Positions 40,681 to 50,038 of a DNA stretch of 64,000 nucleotides are shown here, piece by piece. Numbering within the stretch: position 1 is the stretch's first letter; the number at the start of each line of letters is the position of its first letter. The stretch spans positions 2,542,001-2,606,000 of the forward strand of contig OY969912.1 in the NCBI GenBank assembly GCA_963704505.1. The letters are read 5' to 3'. The stretch comes from VRUE01 sp963704505 (GTDB lineage: Bacteria; Actinomycetota; Thermoleophilia; Solirubrobacterales; 70-9). The position numbers were made by a program, and so were the translations under genes. The notes below the pieces were generated by a model that was not told where the DNA came from, ran no database searches, and saw only the letters and a list, made by a program, of their open reading frames with translations.

Positions 40681-42492
40681 TCAACCGACCCTGTTGACCG
40701 AAAAGGCCCCGCCCCTCACTTCGAGGACGATCGTGCCGCCCTCATCCGTCCTCAGCGTCGGAACAGACCGCGCCGCGAGCGTGCGCAGGGTCGATGCGGT
40801 CGGATGGCCGTACGAATTCCCGGCGCCGACGGAGATCACGGCCAGGCGCGGCGAGGTGCGCTCGAGCAGTCCGGCCAGCCCGGTGTCGTCGCTGCCGTGG
40901 TGGGCGACCTTGAGGACGTCGATCGGCCCCGGGTCGATCGGCACCGACTCCGCCTCGGCGTCTGCCGTCAGCAGCATCGAGAAGCGCCGCCAGCGGGCGA
41001 CGATGACCAGCGCCAGGTGGTTGGGGTCCTCGGTGGCCGGCGCCTCGGCGAGCAGCTCGCGCGGCGGCCAGAGCAGGTCAAGGCGGAGGGCCCCCGAGCG
41101 GACCTCGCTGCCCGCGGCGAGCCGGTGCGGGGTCGCCCCGGCCGCCCTCGCGCGGAGCAGGGTCGGCCGATCGAGGCGCCCGAAGAAGAGGTCGCCGACC
41201 GGAACCGAGCCGAGCAGTTCGACCACACCGCCGACGTGGTCGGCCTCGTCATGCGTGACGACGACCGCGCCGAGGCGCCCCACCCCGGCGTCCCGCAGCT
41301 GCGACGCCAGGCCGTCGCCGAAGGGCCCGCCGTCGACGAGGACGGGTTCGGCGCCCGCCGGCTGCAGGAGAATCGAGTCTCCCTGGCCGACGTCGAGGAC
41401 CGACACCCGCAGGCCTGCCCCGGGCGGCTGATCGGGGGCACCGGCCCCGCCGAGGCCGGCGAGGACGAGTGCCGCGGCGACGACGGCGAGCGCAACGACC
41501 GAGGCGAGCGCCAGGGGACGACCGAGCCGGCGCGCACCGACGGCGAGAAGGACCAGGGCAGCGTAGGAGGCACCGAGGCCCGCCGCACCGAGGTGGACAT
41601 CGATGCTCGCCCAACCGGGCCTCGCGCACCAGGCGGCGACGGCGGCGATGTAGGCGAGCAGCGCAGACTCGAGCGCGCCGAGGGCACCCAGCGGAGCGCC
41701 GGGGACCTGCCCGGCTGCGGCGATCAGCATTCCCAGCCACATCGCCGGGGCGACGGCGGGCAGGGCGAGCAGGTTTGCGAGCAGGGTGACCGTCGACGCT
41801 TCGCCGAAGTGGAAGGCGATCAGCGGAGCCGTCGCCAGGGTTGCGGCGACGGTCAGAGCGGCGCCCTCGGCGATCGCCGACCCGAGCACACCGCGCCCGA
41901 AGCGCTCGGCGAAGGCCGACCGCAGCGGTCCGGCGATCGCCAGGATGCCGAGAACGGCGGCGAAGCTCAACTGCCAGCCGACGTCACCGGCGATTCCGGG
42001 GTCGATCGCCAGGGTGACCACGGCGGCGAAGCCGAGCGCGTAGGCGCGCGAGGCGCGCCGACCGGCGAGAGTCGCGAACAACCCGAGCGCTCCCATCACA
42101 CCGGCCCGCTGGATCGAGGGCCCTGCGCCGGCGAGGGGGACGTAGACCGCGATCAGGCCGAGGACCCAGGCGAGGCGGGCCGGCATCCCGATCCCGAGCC
42201 CCGCCATGACCGGCAGGGCGAGCAGCGCCAGCAGGGTGACGTTCTGACCGGAAACGGCGAGCAGGTGACTGAGGCCGGCGCGGCGGAAGTCTTGCCGGGT
42301 CTCCGGGTCGACGCCATCGTCCTCGCCGAGGACGAAACCCCTGGCCAAGGCTGCCTCCCGGGGTGGGACGCCGCTGCCCAGGGCCGCCTCCGCGCGGCCT
42401 CTGATCTCCCCGGTGTGGACGAGAGCGAGAGCGACCAGGGCGGCGATCGCCGCGGCCAGGGGGAGCTGAGCGCGACTCGGGCGTAGGTCCAC
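40681..42492 (-). CDS. comEC: ComEC/Rec2-type DNA uptake channel
   Basis: A 603-residue protein. The competence domain has HLLAVSGQNVTLLALLALPV and PSIQRAGVMGALGLFA with several helices. The C-terminal metallo-beta-lactamase-like domain (~from residue 365) has RVSVLDVGQGDSILLQ, VTHDEADHVGG and DVLKVAHHGSDD, a nuclease-like metal site. ComEC usually has a longer N-terminal part (extra helices and an OB-fold); here little precedes the competence domain. Translation starts at GTG 42492, three bases after comEA. The pair suggests DNA-uptake capacity, though pilus genes are not in this window. Confidence 0.94.
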   Translation of the reverse strand: MDLRPSRAQLPLAAAIAALVALALVHTGEIRGRAEAALGSGVPPREAALARGFVLGEDDGVDPETRQDFRRAGLSHLLAVSGQNVTLLALLALPVMAGLGIGMPARLAWVLGLIAVYVPLAGAGPSIQRAGVMGALGLFATLAGRRASRAYALGFAAVVTLAIDPGIAGDVGWQLSFAAVLGILAIAGPLRSAFAERFGRGVLGSAIAEGAALTVAATLATAPLIAFHFGEASTVTLLANLLALPAVAPAMWLGMLIAAAGQVPGAPLGALGALESALLAYIAAVAAWCARPGWASIDVHLGAAGLGASYAALVLLAVGARRLGRPLALASVVALAVVAAALVLAGLGGAGAPDQPPGAGLRVSVLDVGQGDSILLQPAGAEPVLVDGGPFGDGLASQLRDAGVGRLGAVVVTHDEADHVGGVVELLGSVPVGDLFFGRLDRPTLLRARAAGATPHRLAAGSEVRSGALRLDLLWPPRELLAEAPATEDPNHLALVIVARWRRFSMLLTADAEAESVPIDPGPIDVLKVAHHGSDDTGLAGLLERTSPRLAVISVGAGNSYGHPTASTLRTLAARSVPTLRTDEGGTIVLEVRGGAFSVNRVG

Positions 42493-42495
42493 GAC

Positions 42496-43110
42496 TCAGG
42501 GCTGGAGCCGGTCGCGGAGGGCCTCCATCGTCGCCGGCCCGATCCCGGAGACCTGGTCGAGTTGGTCGACCGACGAAAGGCCGCCGTGCTGGTCTCGGAA
42601 CTCGAGGATGTCGCCGGCCGTCACCGGGCCGATCCCATCGATCGTTTCGAGCTGTTCGACCGTGGCACTACCGAGGCTGATCGGCCCTTCCGCGGCGGCC
42701 GGGCCGGCCGCGACGGCGGGCGCGCCGCCCGGCCCCGCCTCTGGGACGAGCACCTGCTGGCCGTCGCTGAGCCTGGCCGCGAGGTTGATCGCTTCCAGGG
42801 CCGCGTCGCCGGCGGCGCCCCCGGCCCGGGCGATGGCATCGGTGACCCGGGCGCCGACCGGCAGCCGGTAGACACCGGGACGCCGCACCGCCCCGGTGAC
42901 GTCGACGACGACGTCCGGACCACCTTCGCCGAGGCTGATCCCTGCCGACGAGCCCGAGTCGGCAAAGCCGCCGGATGAGCCCCCGCTTCCCGACGAAGGC
43001 TCGAAGGCGGTGTCACCCTCGGCTCGAAGGGCCCGGGCCCCCACGAACAGCACGGCGACGGCAAGTGCCGCGAGGATCAGAAGCTGGGCTCTTCCCGGGC
43101 CGGAGGGCAT
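42496..43110 (-). CDS. comEA: ComEA-type DNA-binding protein
   Basis: A 204-residue protein with one membrane anchor (QLLILAALAVAVLFVGARAL), a Gly/Ser linker, an SLBB domain (VVVDVTGAVRRPGVYRLPVG) and two helix-hairpin-helix motifs at the C-terminus (VEQLETIDGIGPVTAGDIL; SVDQLDQVSGIGPATMEAL). It captures incoming double-stranded DNA and passes it to ComEC, the next gene in the operon. Confidence 0.95.
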   Translation of the reverse strand: MPSGPGRAQLLILAALAVAVLFVGARALRAEGDTAFEPSSGSGGSSGGFADSGSSAGISLGEGGPDVVVDVTGAVRRPGVYRLPVGARVTDAIARAGGAAGDAALEAINLAARLSDGQQVLVPEAGPGGAPAVAAGPAAAEGPISLGSATVEQLETIDGIGPVTAGDILEFRDQHGGLSSVDQLDQVSGIGPATMEALRDRLQP

Positions 43111-43168
43111 GCCCTCCGAAGATGATCCGGGCGGACGCGCAGGTGGCGCGCCCTCTCAAACGATTCGG

Positions 43169-43573
43169 CTACGCGCCTTCGTCGTCGTCGTCGTAGCCGG
43201 CGAGGTCGGCGGCCAGCTGGCCCCCGTAGAGCTCGGCGACGGCGACCGGCGGAGATTGGATCGAGACGCAGGCAAGCTCGTTCTCGCCTTCGTTGGCGAC
43301 CGAGTGGTCGGTCGCCGGTGGGACGAGAATCAGATCCCCTTCCTCGACCTGCTGGGTGTCGCCGGCAACGGACATCGTCCCGGAGCCGCGGACGACGACG
43401 TAGACCTGCTCGGCCTCCTCATGGGAGCGCAGAGTCTGCTCGGCGCCGGCCGGGACCTCGAGCCAGGTGACCGAGACGTTGCGGGCTCCCATTTCGCCCG
43501 CGTCCATTAGGACATGGGACCGCAGGCGGTGGTACTCCTCCACCGGTGCGTCTGTCAGGCGCCTCACGAGCAT
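43169..43573 (-). CDS. Cupin-domain protein
   Basis: A 134-residue single-domain cupin. Motif 1 is LRSHEEAEQVYVVVRGSGTM with one His and Glu residues; motif 2 is LVPPATDHSVANEGENEL with a His. This set can bind one metal ion. An acidic tail (YDDDDEGA) ends the protein. The substrate is unknown. Stands between comEA and leuS. Confidence 0.85.
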   Translation of the reverse strand: MLVRRLTDAPVEEYHRLRSHVLMDAGEMGARNVSVTWLEVPAGAEQTLRSHEEAEQVYVVVRGSGTMSVAGDTQQVEEGDLILVPPATDHSVANEGENELACVSIQSPPVAVAELYGGQLAADLAGYDDDDEGA

Positions 43574-43616
43574 CGGCGCGCTTTGTACCAGAAAACCGCA
43601 CCAAAGCTGGGAAGGC

Positions 43617-46121
43617 TCAGCGAACCACGAGGTTGACGAGCTTGCCGGGAACGACGATCTCCTTGACGATCTCCCCCTCCTCGAGCCGGCGGCTGACGTT
43701 CTCGCTGGCCCGCGCGAGCGCCAGGAGCTCCTCCTCGGAGGCGTCGGCGGCGACCTCGATCCGGTCCCGCAGCTTGCCGTTGACCTGGACGATCAGGGTC
43801 ACCGTGTCGCTGCTGCGCAGCTCGGGGTCCGCCACCGGCCAAGGCTGCTCCCAGACCCTTCCCCCTTCGATCCGCTCCCAGACCTCGGCACCGAGGTGGG
43901 GGGCGAAGGGAAAGATCAGCGAGGCGGCGGTCGCGGTCGCGAAGCGCAGCGCCCGGTCGCCGTCGGCGTCGCCGAAAAGGCCGTCCTTGAGCCGGTAGGC
44001 ATCGTTGATCAGCTCCATCACCGCCGAGATCGCGGTGTTGAACTGGAAGCCGCGCTCGAAGTCGGAGGTCGCCTTGTCGATCGCCCAGTGGGCCTTGGCG
44101 AGCAGCTCGCGCGGCGCACCGGCGGGAGAGCTGCCCTCGCCGGCGGCCGGCTCGGTGCGCTCCTCGACCTCGACACAGAGGCGCCAGAGGCGGGCCAGGA
44201 AGCGGCCGACCCCCTCCAGGCCCTCGTCGGACCAGTCGCCGCCACGCTCGGGCGGGCCCATGAAGCAGACGTAGGTGCGCGCCGTGTCGGCGCCGTGGCG
44301 CTCGATGTACTCCGAGGGCGCCACCGTGTTGCCGCGCGACTTCGACATCTTCGCCCCGTCGCGGGTGATCATGCCCTGGGCGAAGAGGTTGGCAAAGGGC
44401 TCCTGCACGCCGATCTGGCCGAGGTCGGCGAGCGCCTTGGTCAGGAACCGCGCGTACATCAGGTGCAGGATCGCGTGCTCGACGCCGCCGATGTACTGGT
44501 CGACCGGCATCCAGTGGTCGGCCGCGGCCCGGTCCCAGGCGGCCTCTTCGTTGCGGGGGTCCAGGTAGCGGATGAAGTACCAGGAAGAGTCGACGAAGGT
44601 GTCCATCGTGTCGGTCTCGCGGCGCGCCGGGCCGGCGCACTTCGGGCACTCGGTCGCGACCCAATCCTCAGCGGCGGCCAGCGGGCTTTTCCCCTGTGGC
44701 GCGTAGTCCTCGACCTCGGGAAGCTCGACCGGAAGCTGGTCGTCGGGCACCGGAACGGCGCCGCACTCGTCGCAGTAGACGATCGGGATCGGCGCGCCCC
44801 AGTAGCGCTGGCGCGAGACCAGCCAGTCGCGTAGGCGGAAGTTGACCGAGGGCTCGCCCCGGTCCTCCGACCCGAGCCACTCGACGATCTCCGCGTAGGC
44901 GTCGCGGTTGCCCTTGCCGTCGAAGCGACCTGAGTTGACCATCGCCCCGTCGCCGGGATAGGGCAGGCCCTCGTCGTCGCGGGCGGCGTCCGGGTCCTCG
45001 CCCTCGATCACGCGCTTGATCGGCAGGTCGAAGGCCTTGGCGAAGTCGTAGTCGCGGGTGTCGTGGCCGGGCACCGCCATGATCGCGCCGGTGCCGTACT
45101 CCATCAGCACGTAGTCGGCGACGAACATCGGAATCTCCTCGCCGTTGACCGGGTTGACCACCGAGCGGCCGAGCGGCACGCCGGTCTTCTTGCGGTCCTC
45201 GTCGCCACGTTCCTCGGCCGACTCGCGGGCAACACGATCGACGTACTCGCGCACCGGTGCCTCGGCCTCGGTGCCGGCGACGAGGCGCTCGAGCTCCGGA
45301 TGCTCGGGGGCGAGGACGAAGCAGGTGGCGCCGAACAGCGTGTCGGGCCGGGTGGTGAAGACCGGGAAGTCGAGACCGACCTCATCGCACCGGAAGACGA
45401 CCTCGGCGCCCTCGGAGCGGCCGATCCAGTTGCGCTGCATCGTGATCACGTGCTCGGGCCAGGACTCGAGCAGGTCGAAGTCGTCGAGCAGGCGATCGGC
45501 GTAGTCGGTGATCTTGAAGAACCACTGCTCGAGCTTTTTCTGCACGACCTGCGTCCCGCAGCGCTCGCAGCGGCCGTCGACCACCTGCTCGTTGGCGAGC
45601 ACGGTCGCGTCCTTCGGGCACCACTGCACCGGCGCCTCGGTCCGGTAGGCCAGGCCCTCCTCGAAGAGGCGCAGGAAGATCCACTGGGTCCAGCGGTAGT
45701 ACTCGGGCGTGTGGGTGCCGATCTCACGCGACCAGTCGATCGAGATCCCCCACTCGCGAAACTGGCGCCGGAAGGACTCGATCGAGCGCTCCGTCGCCTC
45801 CCGCGGCGGCTCGCCGGTTTTGATCGCGTTGTTCTCGGCAGGCAGGCCGAAGGCGTCGTAGCCCATCGGGTGCATGACCTGAAAGCCGTGGCGGCGCCGG
45901 TAGTGGGCGATCGCGTCACCCACCGCGTAGCACTTGAGATGGCCGACGTGAGGCTCGCCCGACGGGTAGGGGAGCATCTCGAGGACGTAGGCCTTCGGCT
46001 TCGAGTCGTCGAAACCGGGCTGGCCGGGGTTGGCGACCTCCCAGGTCCCCTCCTCGGCCCAGACCCGCTGCCACCTGCCCTCGATCTGCCTGGCGTCGTA
46101 TCGCGCCCGCTCCGCTTTCAC
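43617..46121 (-). CDS. leuS: Leucyl-tRNA synthetase
   Basis: An 834-residue class I synthetase. The HIGH motif is in LPYPSGEPHVGHLKCYAV and KMSKS in ITRDGAKMSKSRGNTVAPSE. The CP1 editing domain holds TRPDTLFGATCFVLAPEHPE and YGTGAIMAVPGHDTRDYDF. Zinc-type Cys pairs occur at CERCGTQV and CDECGAV. The start is GTG 46121. It loads tRNA-Leu in the cytoplasm. No T-box leader is present: only 18 bp separate it from the SpoIIM-like gene. Confidence 0.98.
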   Translation of the reverse strand: MKAERARYDARQIEGRWQRVWAEEGTWEVANPGQPGFDDSKPKAYVLEMLPYPSGEPHVGHLKCYAVGDAIAHYRRRHGFQVMHPMGYDAFGLPAENNAIKTGEPPREATERSIESFRRQFREWGISIDWSREIGTHTPEYYRWTQWIFLRLFEEGLAYRTEAPVQWCPKDATVLANEQVVDGRCERCGTQVVQKKLEQWFFKITDYADRLLDDFDLLESWPEHVITMQRNWIGRSEGAEVVFRCDEVGLDFPVFTTRPDTLFGATCFVLAPEHPELERLVAGTEAEAPVREYVDRVARESAEERGDEDRKKTGVPLGRSVVNPVNGEEIPMFVADYVLMEYGTGAIMAVPGHDTRDYDFAKAFDLPIKRVIEGEDPDAARDDEGLPYPGDGAMVNSGRFDGKGNRDAYAEIVEWLGSEDRGEPSVNFRLRDWLVSRQRYWGAPIPIVYCDECGAVPVPDDQLPVELPEVEDYAPQGKSPLAAAEDWVATECPKCAGPARRETDTMDTFVDSSWYFIRYLDPRNEEAAWDRAAADHWMPVDQYIGGVEHAILHLMYARFLTKALADLGQIGVQEPFANLFAQGMITRDGAKMSKSRGNTVAPSEYIERHGADTARTYVCFMGPPERGGDWSDEGLEGVGRFLARLWRLCVEVEERTEPAAGEGSSPAGAPRELLAKAHWAIDKATSDFERGFQFNTAISAVMELINDAYRLKDGLFGDADGDRALRFATATAASLIFPFAPHLGAEVWERIEGGRVWEQPWPVADPELRSSDTVTLIVQVNGKLRDRIEVAADASEEELLALARASENVSRRLEEGEIVKEIVVPGKLVNLVVR

Positions 46122-46139
46122 GGGGCGATCTTACGAACA

Positions 46140-46865
46140 TCAGAAACGAAGCTGGGTGTGGACTCCCGAGGAGACCATTTCCAGCAGGTGCGGCCAGACG
46201 TAGACCTCGATCGTCGCCGCGATGATCAGCGACGGAATGGCGAGGGCGACGGTCACGAAGGTCGCCGCCAGAAGCTGGTTCCACTCGCCCCGGCGGCTGG
46301 CGATCAGCCAGGCCGCCAGCGGCAGGAAGAGCGCGGTCAACTCGAGCACGGCGTGCGGCATCACGGTGAGGATCAACAGCCCCCGCGAGATTTCCAGCTG
46401 GGCGGCGATCGTCGATCCCTGGAAGCCGAGGTAGAGGGCCTGGGTCGAGAGCGAGAAGAGCGTGACCGCGCAGACGAAGAGGATCGCCAGCTCGCCGGCC
46501 TTGACGTGGATCCAGCGCGAGATGCCGGAGCGCCGGGCGGCGGCGATCGGCATCGAGGCGCCGGCGATGAAGCCGGCGACGCAGGCCGTCGCGTGCAGGG
46601 CGAGGACGAGTGAGTTGCGATAGAGGATCGGCAGCAGGTCGGCCGGGTCCGACGGTTCCGTGTATCCGGGGACGTGGATCGGCGTCAGGTCCGGCGTCAG
46701 CAGGCCGGAGACCACCCACACCGCGGCGAGCAGGGTGAGCGCGATCGCGACGCTGAGCGCCAGCCAGGGGCCGAGGACCCCCCACGGCCGATCGCTCCAG
46801 AGCGCGAAGGTCTCCCGCGTGTCCCGCATCCCATGCGAGAACACGTGCTCGTTGGCGGTGCTCAT
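46140..46865 (-). CDS. SpoIIM-like integral membrane protein
   Basis: A 241-residue protein with about six helices (GPWLALSVAIALTLLAAVWV; LHATACVAGFIAGASMP; LAILFVCAVTLFSLST; GLLILTVMPHAVLELTALFL; LAATFVTVALAIPSLI). The MPHAVLELTAL helix is the hallmark of the stage II sporulation protein M (DUF95) family. In Bacillus SpoIIM helps degrade septal peptidoglycan with SpoIID/P. In actinobacteria its role is unknown and sporulation should not be assumed. Precedes leuS by 18 bp. Confidence 0.85.
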   Translation of the reverse strand: MSTANEHVFSHGMRDTRETFALWSDRPWGVLGPWLALSVAIALTLLAAVWVVSGLLTPDLTPIHVPGYTEPSDPADLLPILYRNSLVLALHATACVAGFIAGASMPIAAARRSGISRWIHVKAGELAILFVCAVTLFSLSTQALYLGFQGSTIAAQLEISRGLLILTVMPHAVLELTALFLPLAAWLIASRRGEWNQLLAATFVTVALAIPSLIIAATIEVYVWPHLLEMVSSGVHTQLRF

Positions 46866-46917
46866 CCTTCATACATCGGCAACGGGAACCGCTGATTTGA
46901 GGAACTTTTCCGGAGAG

Positions 46918-46990
46918 TGGAGCTGAGGGGGCTCGAACCCCTGACCTTCGCGCTGCCAGCGCGACGCTCTTCCAGCTGAGCTACAGCCCC
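46918..46990 (-). tRNA. tRNA-Ala (anticodon GGC)
   Basis: A 73-base cloverleaf. The acceptor stem GGGGCTG pairs with CAGCTCC (one G-T). The D arm is AGCTCAGCTGGAAGAGC; the anticodon stem is CGCGC/GCGCG with GGC in the loop; the T arm is AGGGGTTCGAGCCCCT. The discriminator base is A. CCA is not encoded (ACTC follows), so it is added after transcription. Reads codon GCC, heavily used in this genome. Confidence 0.96.
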
Positions 46991-47025
46991 GGGTCCGGTG
47001 ATTCTACCTGGGAGCGGCGAAGGAG

Positions 47026-47724
47026 CTAGGCGGCCTGCTGGCCTGGGCCGGACTCTTCTTCGGCGCCCAGGATCGCGTCGTCCTGGTTGCCGCGCCTGAC
47101 TTCGAAGTCGAGGGTCGAGAGCTCTTCGAGCTCGCGCAGCAGCTCGGTCGGCTGCTCGAGGTTCATCGAGAGGGTCGCGCGGCCCTCGGAGAAACGCTCG
47201 ACCGAGATCTCGGTGGCGCCGAGCTGGCCCATCGCGTCCTCGATGCCGACCAGCTGGGCGTAGTCGCCGAGCGGGCCGACCTCGAGCTTGATCGTGCCCT
47301 CGAAGATCTCACGCCCTTTCGGAGCGTCGGCGGCCGCCTGGGGCTCCTGGGCGACCTGCTCGGCGGCGGAGAGCTCCTCCGCCCGGCGGCCGACCTCGAC
47401 CGCCTCCCGCAGCGCTTTCATCCGGATCCTGGTTGCCTGACCCCGGGCCTGGGCCTCGATCTCCTGGAGGCGGGCGGTGACCGCGTCGAGCGAGGCGATG
47501 CTGCGCTCGTGGCGCTCGTTGGCCTCGCGCAGCAGATCCCCGAGGAAGCGGATCTCACGCTCGCGCTCGATCACCATGCCGGAAAGGCAGGAGAGCTCCT
47601 CTTCGACCTCGGCCTTGGCGGACAGCTCGCGCTTGAGCTCGGCGAGCCGCCTGTCCCGCGTGGATATCGCCGCGTCCACTTCGGGGCGGCGGTAGCCGAG
47701 GAAGGCCCTCTGGAAGCTACCCAT
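47026..47724 (-). CDS. DivIVA-like coiled-coil protein
   Basis: A 232-residue protein. It begins GSFQRAFLGYRRPEVDAAI, which resembles the DivIVA/Wag31 N-terminal membrane-curvature motif (F-x-x-x-GY-x-x-x-EVD). A long coiled coil follows (res ~20-115, rich in Glu, Arg, Leu). The C-terminal ~90 residues form a second, compact domain with strands (FEGTIKLEVGPLGDYAQLVG; EISVERFSEGRATLSM) and a heptad region, unlike Wag31. ATG 47724 overlaps the rsfS stop by eight bases. A role in polar growth, division-site selection or signalling is inference. Confidence 0.7.
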   Translation of the reverse strand: MGSFQRAFLGYRRPEVDAAISTRDRRLAELKRELSAKAEVEEELSCLSGMVIEREREIRFLGDLLREANERHERSIASLDAVTARLQEIEAQARGQATRIRMKALREAVEVGRRAEELSAAEQVAQEPQAAADAPKGREIFEGTIKLEVGPLGDYAQLVGIEDAMGQLGATEISVERFSEGRATLSMNLEQPTELLRELEELSTLDFEVRRGNQDDAILGAEEESGPGQQAA

Positions 47725-48118
47725 GCGCGGCACCGTAGAGGGGCCCTCGGACGCCATCCTCGCCGAGGTCCACCTCAACCCGCGGGGCCTCCCGCCAGAG
47801 GTCCTCGAGCTGGTAGCGCTGCCGCGCCTCCTGGGTGAAGACGTGGAGCACCGCGTCGAGGTAGTCGAGGACGATCCAGCCGGCCGCGCCCTCGCCGTCG
47901 GTGCCCCCGGGCAGCAGCTGGCGGTCGTTCTTGAGGCGCAGCTTGGCCTCGTCGACGATCGCCCTGGCCTGGCGTTCGTTACGGGCGGTGCAGATCGTCA
48001 GGAAGTCGGTGTAGGAGACCAGCTTGCGCATGTCGAGGACGACGATCTCCTCGGCGCCTTTGGAGGAGGCGAGCTCGGCCAATGCCCGGGCCAGCGCCTC
48101 CGAGTCGAGGCGGGTCAC
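47717..48118 (-). CDS. rsfS: Ribosomal silencing factor RsfS
   Basis: A 133-residue DUF143 protein that binds L14 and blocks subunit joining under starvation. Key stretches: EEIVVLDMRKLVSYTDFLTI, NERQARAIVDEAKL, and AAGWIVLDYLDAVLHVFTQEAR. The GTG start overlaps the nadD stop as GTGA. The conserved nadD-rsfS coupling is kept. Confidence 0.96.
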   Translation of the reverse strand: MTRLDSEALARALAELASSKGAEEIVVLDMRKLVSYTDFLTICTARNERQARAIVDEAKLRLKNDRQLLPGGTDGEGAAGWIVLDYLDAVLHVFTQEARQRYQLEDLWREAPRVEVDLGEDGVRGPLYGAAHG

Positions 48119-48729
48119 GAGTAGATCCCCTTCTCCTCGATGAAACGGGCGACCGACTCCGGGACCAGGTAGCGGAGCGGCCTGCCGGCGGCGGCGCGCT
48201 CGCGGACCGCCGAGGAGGAGACGCCGAACTGGGGCATCTCCAGCATCGTCGCCTGGTTTTGGTCGGCGCCGAGGCTGCGCAGCACCGCGGAGACCTCGGC
48301 GTCGGACACACCAGAGCGGCGAGCCACGGCGAGCCGGGCCAGCTCGACCACGCGCGCGGGCTCGCGCCAGCTCTCCAGGCCCACTGCAGCGTCCGCGCCC
48401 ATCACGAACACCAGGTCGGTGTCTCCTTTTTCTCGAGCAAGCTCTTCCAAGGTCTCATACGTATAGGACGGGCCTTCGCGCTCGACCTCGGCGGTCGAGA
48501 CCGAGAAGCGCGCGTCGTCGGCGGCGGCGAGCCGGCTCATCGCCAGGCGCTGCTCGCGTCCGGGGTCGTCGGCGATCCGCTTGTGCGGCGCCTCGCCGGT
48601 CGGCACCAGGATGACCTCGGCGAGATCAAGCTGCCAGAGCGCCTCCTGGGCAAGCGCCAGGTGCCCCAGGTGGGGCGGGTTGAAGGCCGAGCCGAGGACC
48701 CCGATGCCAGAAGCGATGGCGCTACCCAC
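48115..48729 (-). CDS. nadD: Nicotinate-nucleotide adenylyltransferase
   Basis: A 204-residue NAD-synthesis enzyme. GVLGSAFNPPHLGHLALAQE holds the HxGH nucleotide motif, VPTGEAPHKRIADDPGREQ the substrate loop, LVFVMGADAAVGLESW the second core motif, and FGVSSSAVRERAAAGRPLRY the C-terminal ISSTxxR-type motif. The start is GTG 48729 with an eight-base overlap with proA. Confidence 0.96.
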   Translation of the reverse strand: MGSAIASGIGVLGSAFNPPHLGHLALAQEALWQLDLAEVILVPTGEAPHKRIADDPGREQRLAMSRLAAADDARFSVSTAEVEREGPSYTYETLEELAREKGDTDLVFVMGADAAVGLESWREPARVVELARLAVARRSGVSDAEVSAVLRSLGADQNQATMLEMPQFGVSSSAVRERAAAGRPLRYLVPESVARFIEEKGIYS

Positions 48730-49987
48730 GCACCTGGCCGTCGCCGCGGGCCAGGTACTTGTAGGTCGTCAGCTCGCGGAGGCCGATCGGGCCGCGGGCG
48801 TGGAGCTTCTGGGTCGAGTTGCCGATCTCCGCCCCCATGCCGAACTCGAAGCCGTCGGTGAAGCGGGTCGAGGCGTTGGTGTAGACGACGGCGGCATCGA
48901 CCGCGGCGCTGAAGCGTTCCGCGGCCTCCTCCGAGCCTGTGACGATCGCCTCCGAGTGCCTGGTGCCGTACCGGTTGATGTGGTCGACCGCGTCATCCAG
49001 CGAGTCGACGACGCCGACGGCGAGCTTCAGGTCGAGGTACTCGGTGGCGAAGTCCTCCTCGGTCGCCGGGGCGACCTCGACCCCGCTTGCGGCGGCGCGG
49101 GCGCGCTCGTCGCCGACCAACTCAACCCCGGCCTCGCGCAGCTCGGAGAGCGTCCGCGGCAGGAACTCGTCGGCGACGGCGGCGTCGACCAAAAGGGTCT
49201 CGGCCGAATTGCAGACACCGGGGCGCTGGATCTTCGCGTTGATTGCGATCCGCCGCGCCATCGCCAAGTCGGCCGCCCCGTGCACGTAGACATGACAGTT
49301 GCCGGCGGCGGCGAAGATCACGGGGACCGTCGCCACGTCCTTGAGCGCCTCCTTGAGGCCCTCTCCCCCGCGCGGGATCAGCAGGTCGACGGTGCGGTCC
49401 TGGGTTGCGAGCTCGGCAAGGCCCTCGCGGCCGCCGCCGGCGAGCAGCTGCACGGAGTCCTCGGGCAAGCCGGCCTCCGCCAGGGCCTCGCGGGCGACCG
49501 CGGCGAGCGCGCCGTTGGAGCGCTCCGCGTAGCTGGAGCCGCGCAGGACGATCGCGTTGGCGCTCTTGATCGTCAGCGCGGCGCAATCGATGGTGACGTT
49601 GGGGCGGGCCTCGTAGACGACGGCGACGACGCCGAGTGGGACCCGCACCTTGCGCAGGTCGATGCCGCTTGCCAGGGCCCGCCGGTCGAGCTCCTCACCG
49701 ATCGGGTCCTCGAGCGCGGCGACCGCGCGCACGCCCTCCGCCATAGCCTCGATCCGTTCGGCGCTGAGCGAGAGCCGGTCGCGCAGGGCCTCGCTGAGCC
49801 CTTCGGCCCGCTCGTCGGCGAGGTCGGCCGCGTTGGCCTCGAGGATCTCCGCGGTGCGCTCGTCAAGCAGGCGCGCGGTTCCCGCCAGGGCGGCGTTCTT
49901 CGCCTCGGTAGAGGCGCTGCCGAGCGACAGGGCGGCGCGCTTGGCCGACTCGCAGACTTGAGCGACGGTTTGGGTGGTCACAGACAT
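48722..49987 (-). CDS. proA: Gamma-glutamyl phosphate reductase
   Basis: A 421-residue NADPH-dependent enzyme of proline synthesis. The catalytic Cys lies in QRPGVCNSAETLLVD. LGVVAVVYEARPNVTID, VDLLIPRGGEGLK and VVYTNASTRFTDGFEFGMGA are also typical. It reduces the labile product of ProB, whose gene lies 51 bp upstream. ATG start at 49987. Confidence 0.97.
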   Translation of the reverse strand: MSVTTQTVAQVCESAKRAALSLGSASTEAKNAALAGTARLLDERTAEILEANAADLADERAEGLSEALRDRLSLSAERIEAMAEGVRAVAALEDPIGEELDRRALASGIDLRKVRVPLGVVAVVYEARPNVTIDCAALTIKSANAIVLRGSSYAERSNGALAAVAREALAEAGLPEDSVQLLAGGGREGLAELATQDRTVDLLIPRGGEGLKEALKDVATVPVIFAAAGNCHVYVHGAADLAMARRIAINAKIQRPGVCNSAETLLVDAAVADEFLPRTLSELREAGVELVGDERARAAASGVEVAPATEEDFATEYLDLKLAVGVVDSLDDAVDHINRYGTRHSEAIVTGSEEAAERFSAAVDAAVVYTNASTRFTDGFEFGMGAEIGNSTQKLHARGPIGLRELTTYKYLARGDGQVRG

Positions 49988-50038
49988 TGGCCTAAGCGTA
50001 GCTGTGAGGGGCCGTGTTCCTCCCGTGCGCGTTGGCGC

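Noticed and set aside
40432..42486. A plus-strand open frame of 684 codons
   Set aside because: Antisense to comEC and part of the Pro-rich protein gene. Low-complexity acidic/basic mix.
46122..46139. T-box or leucine leader upstream of leuS
   Set aside because: Only 18 bases separate leuS from the preceding gene.
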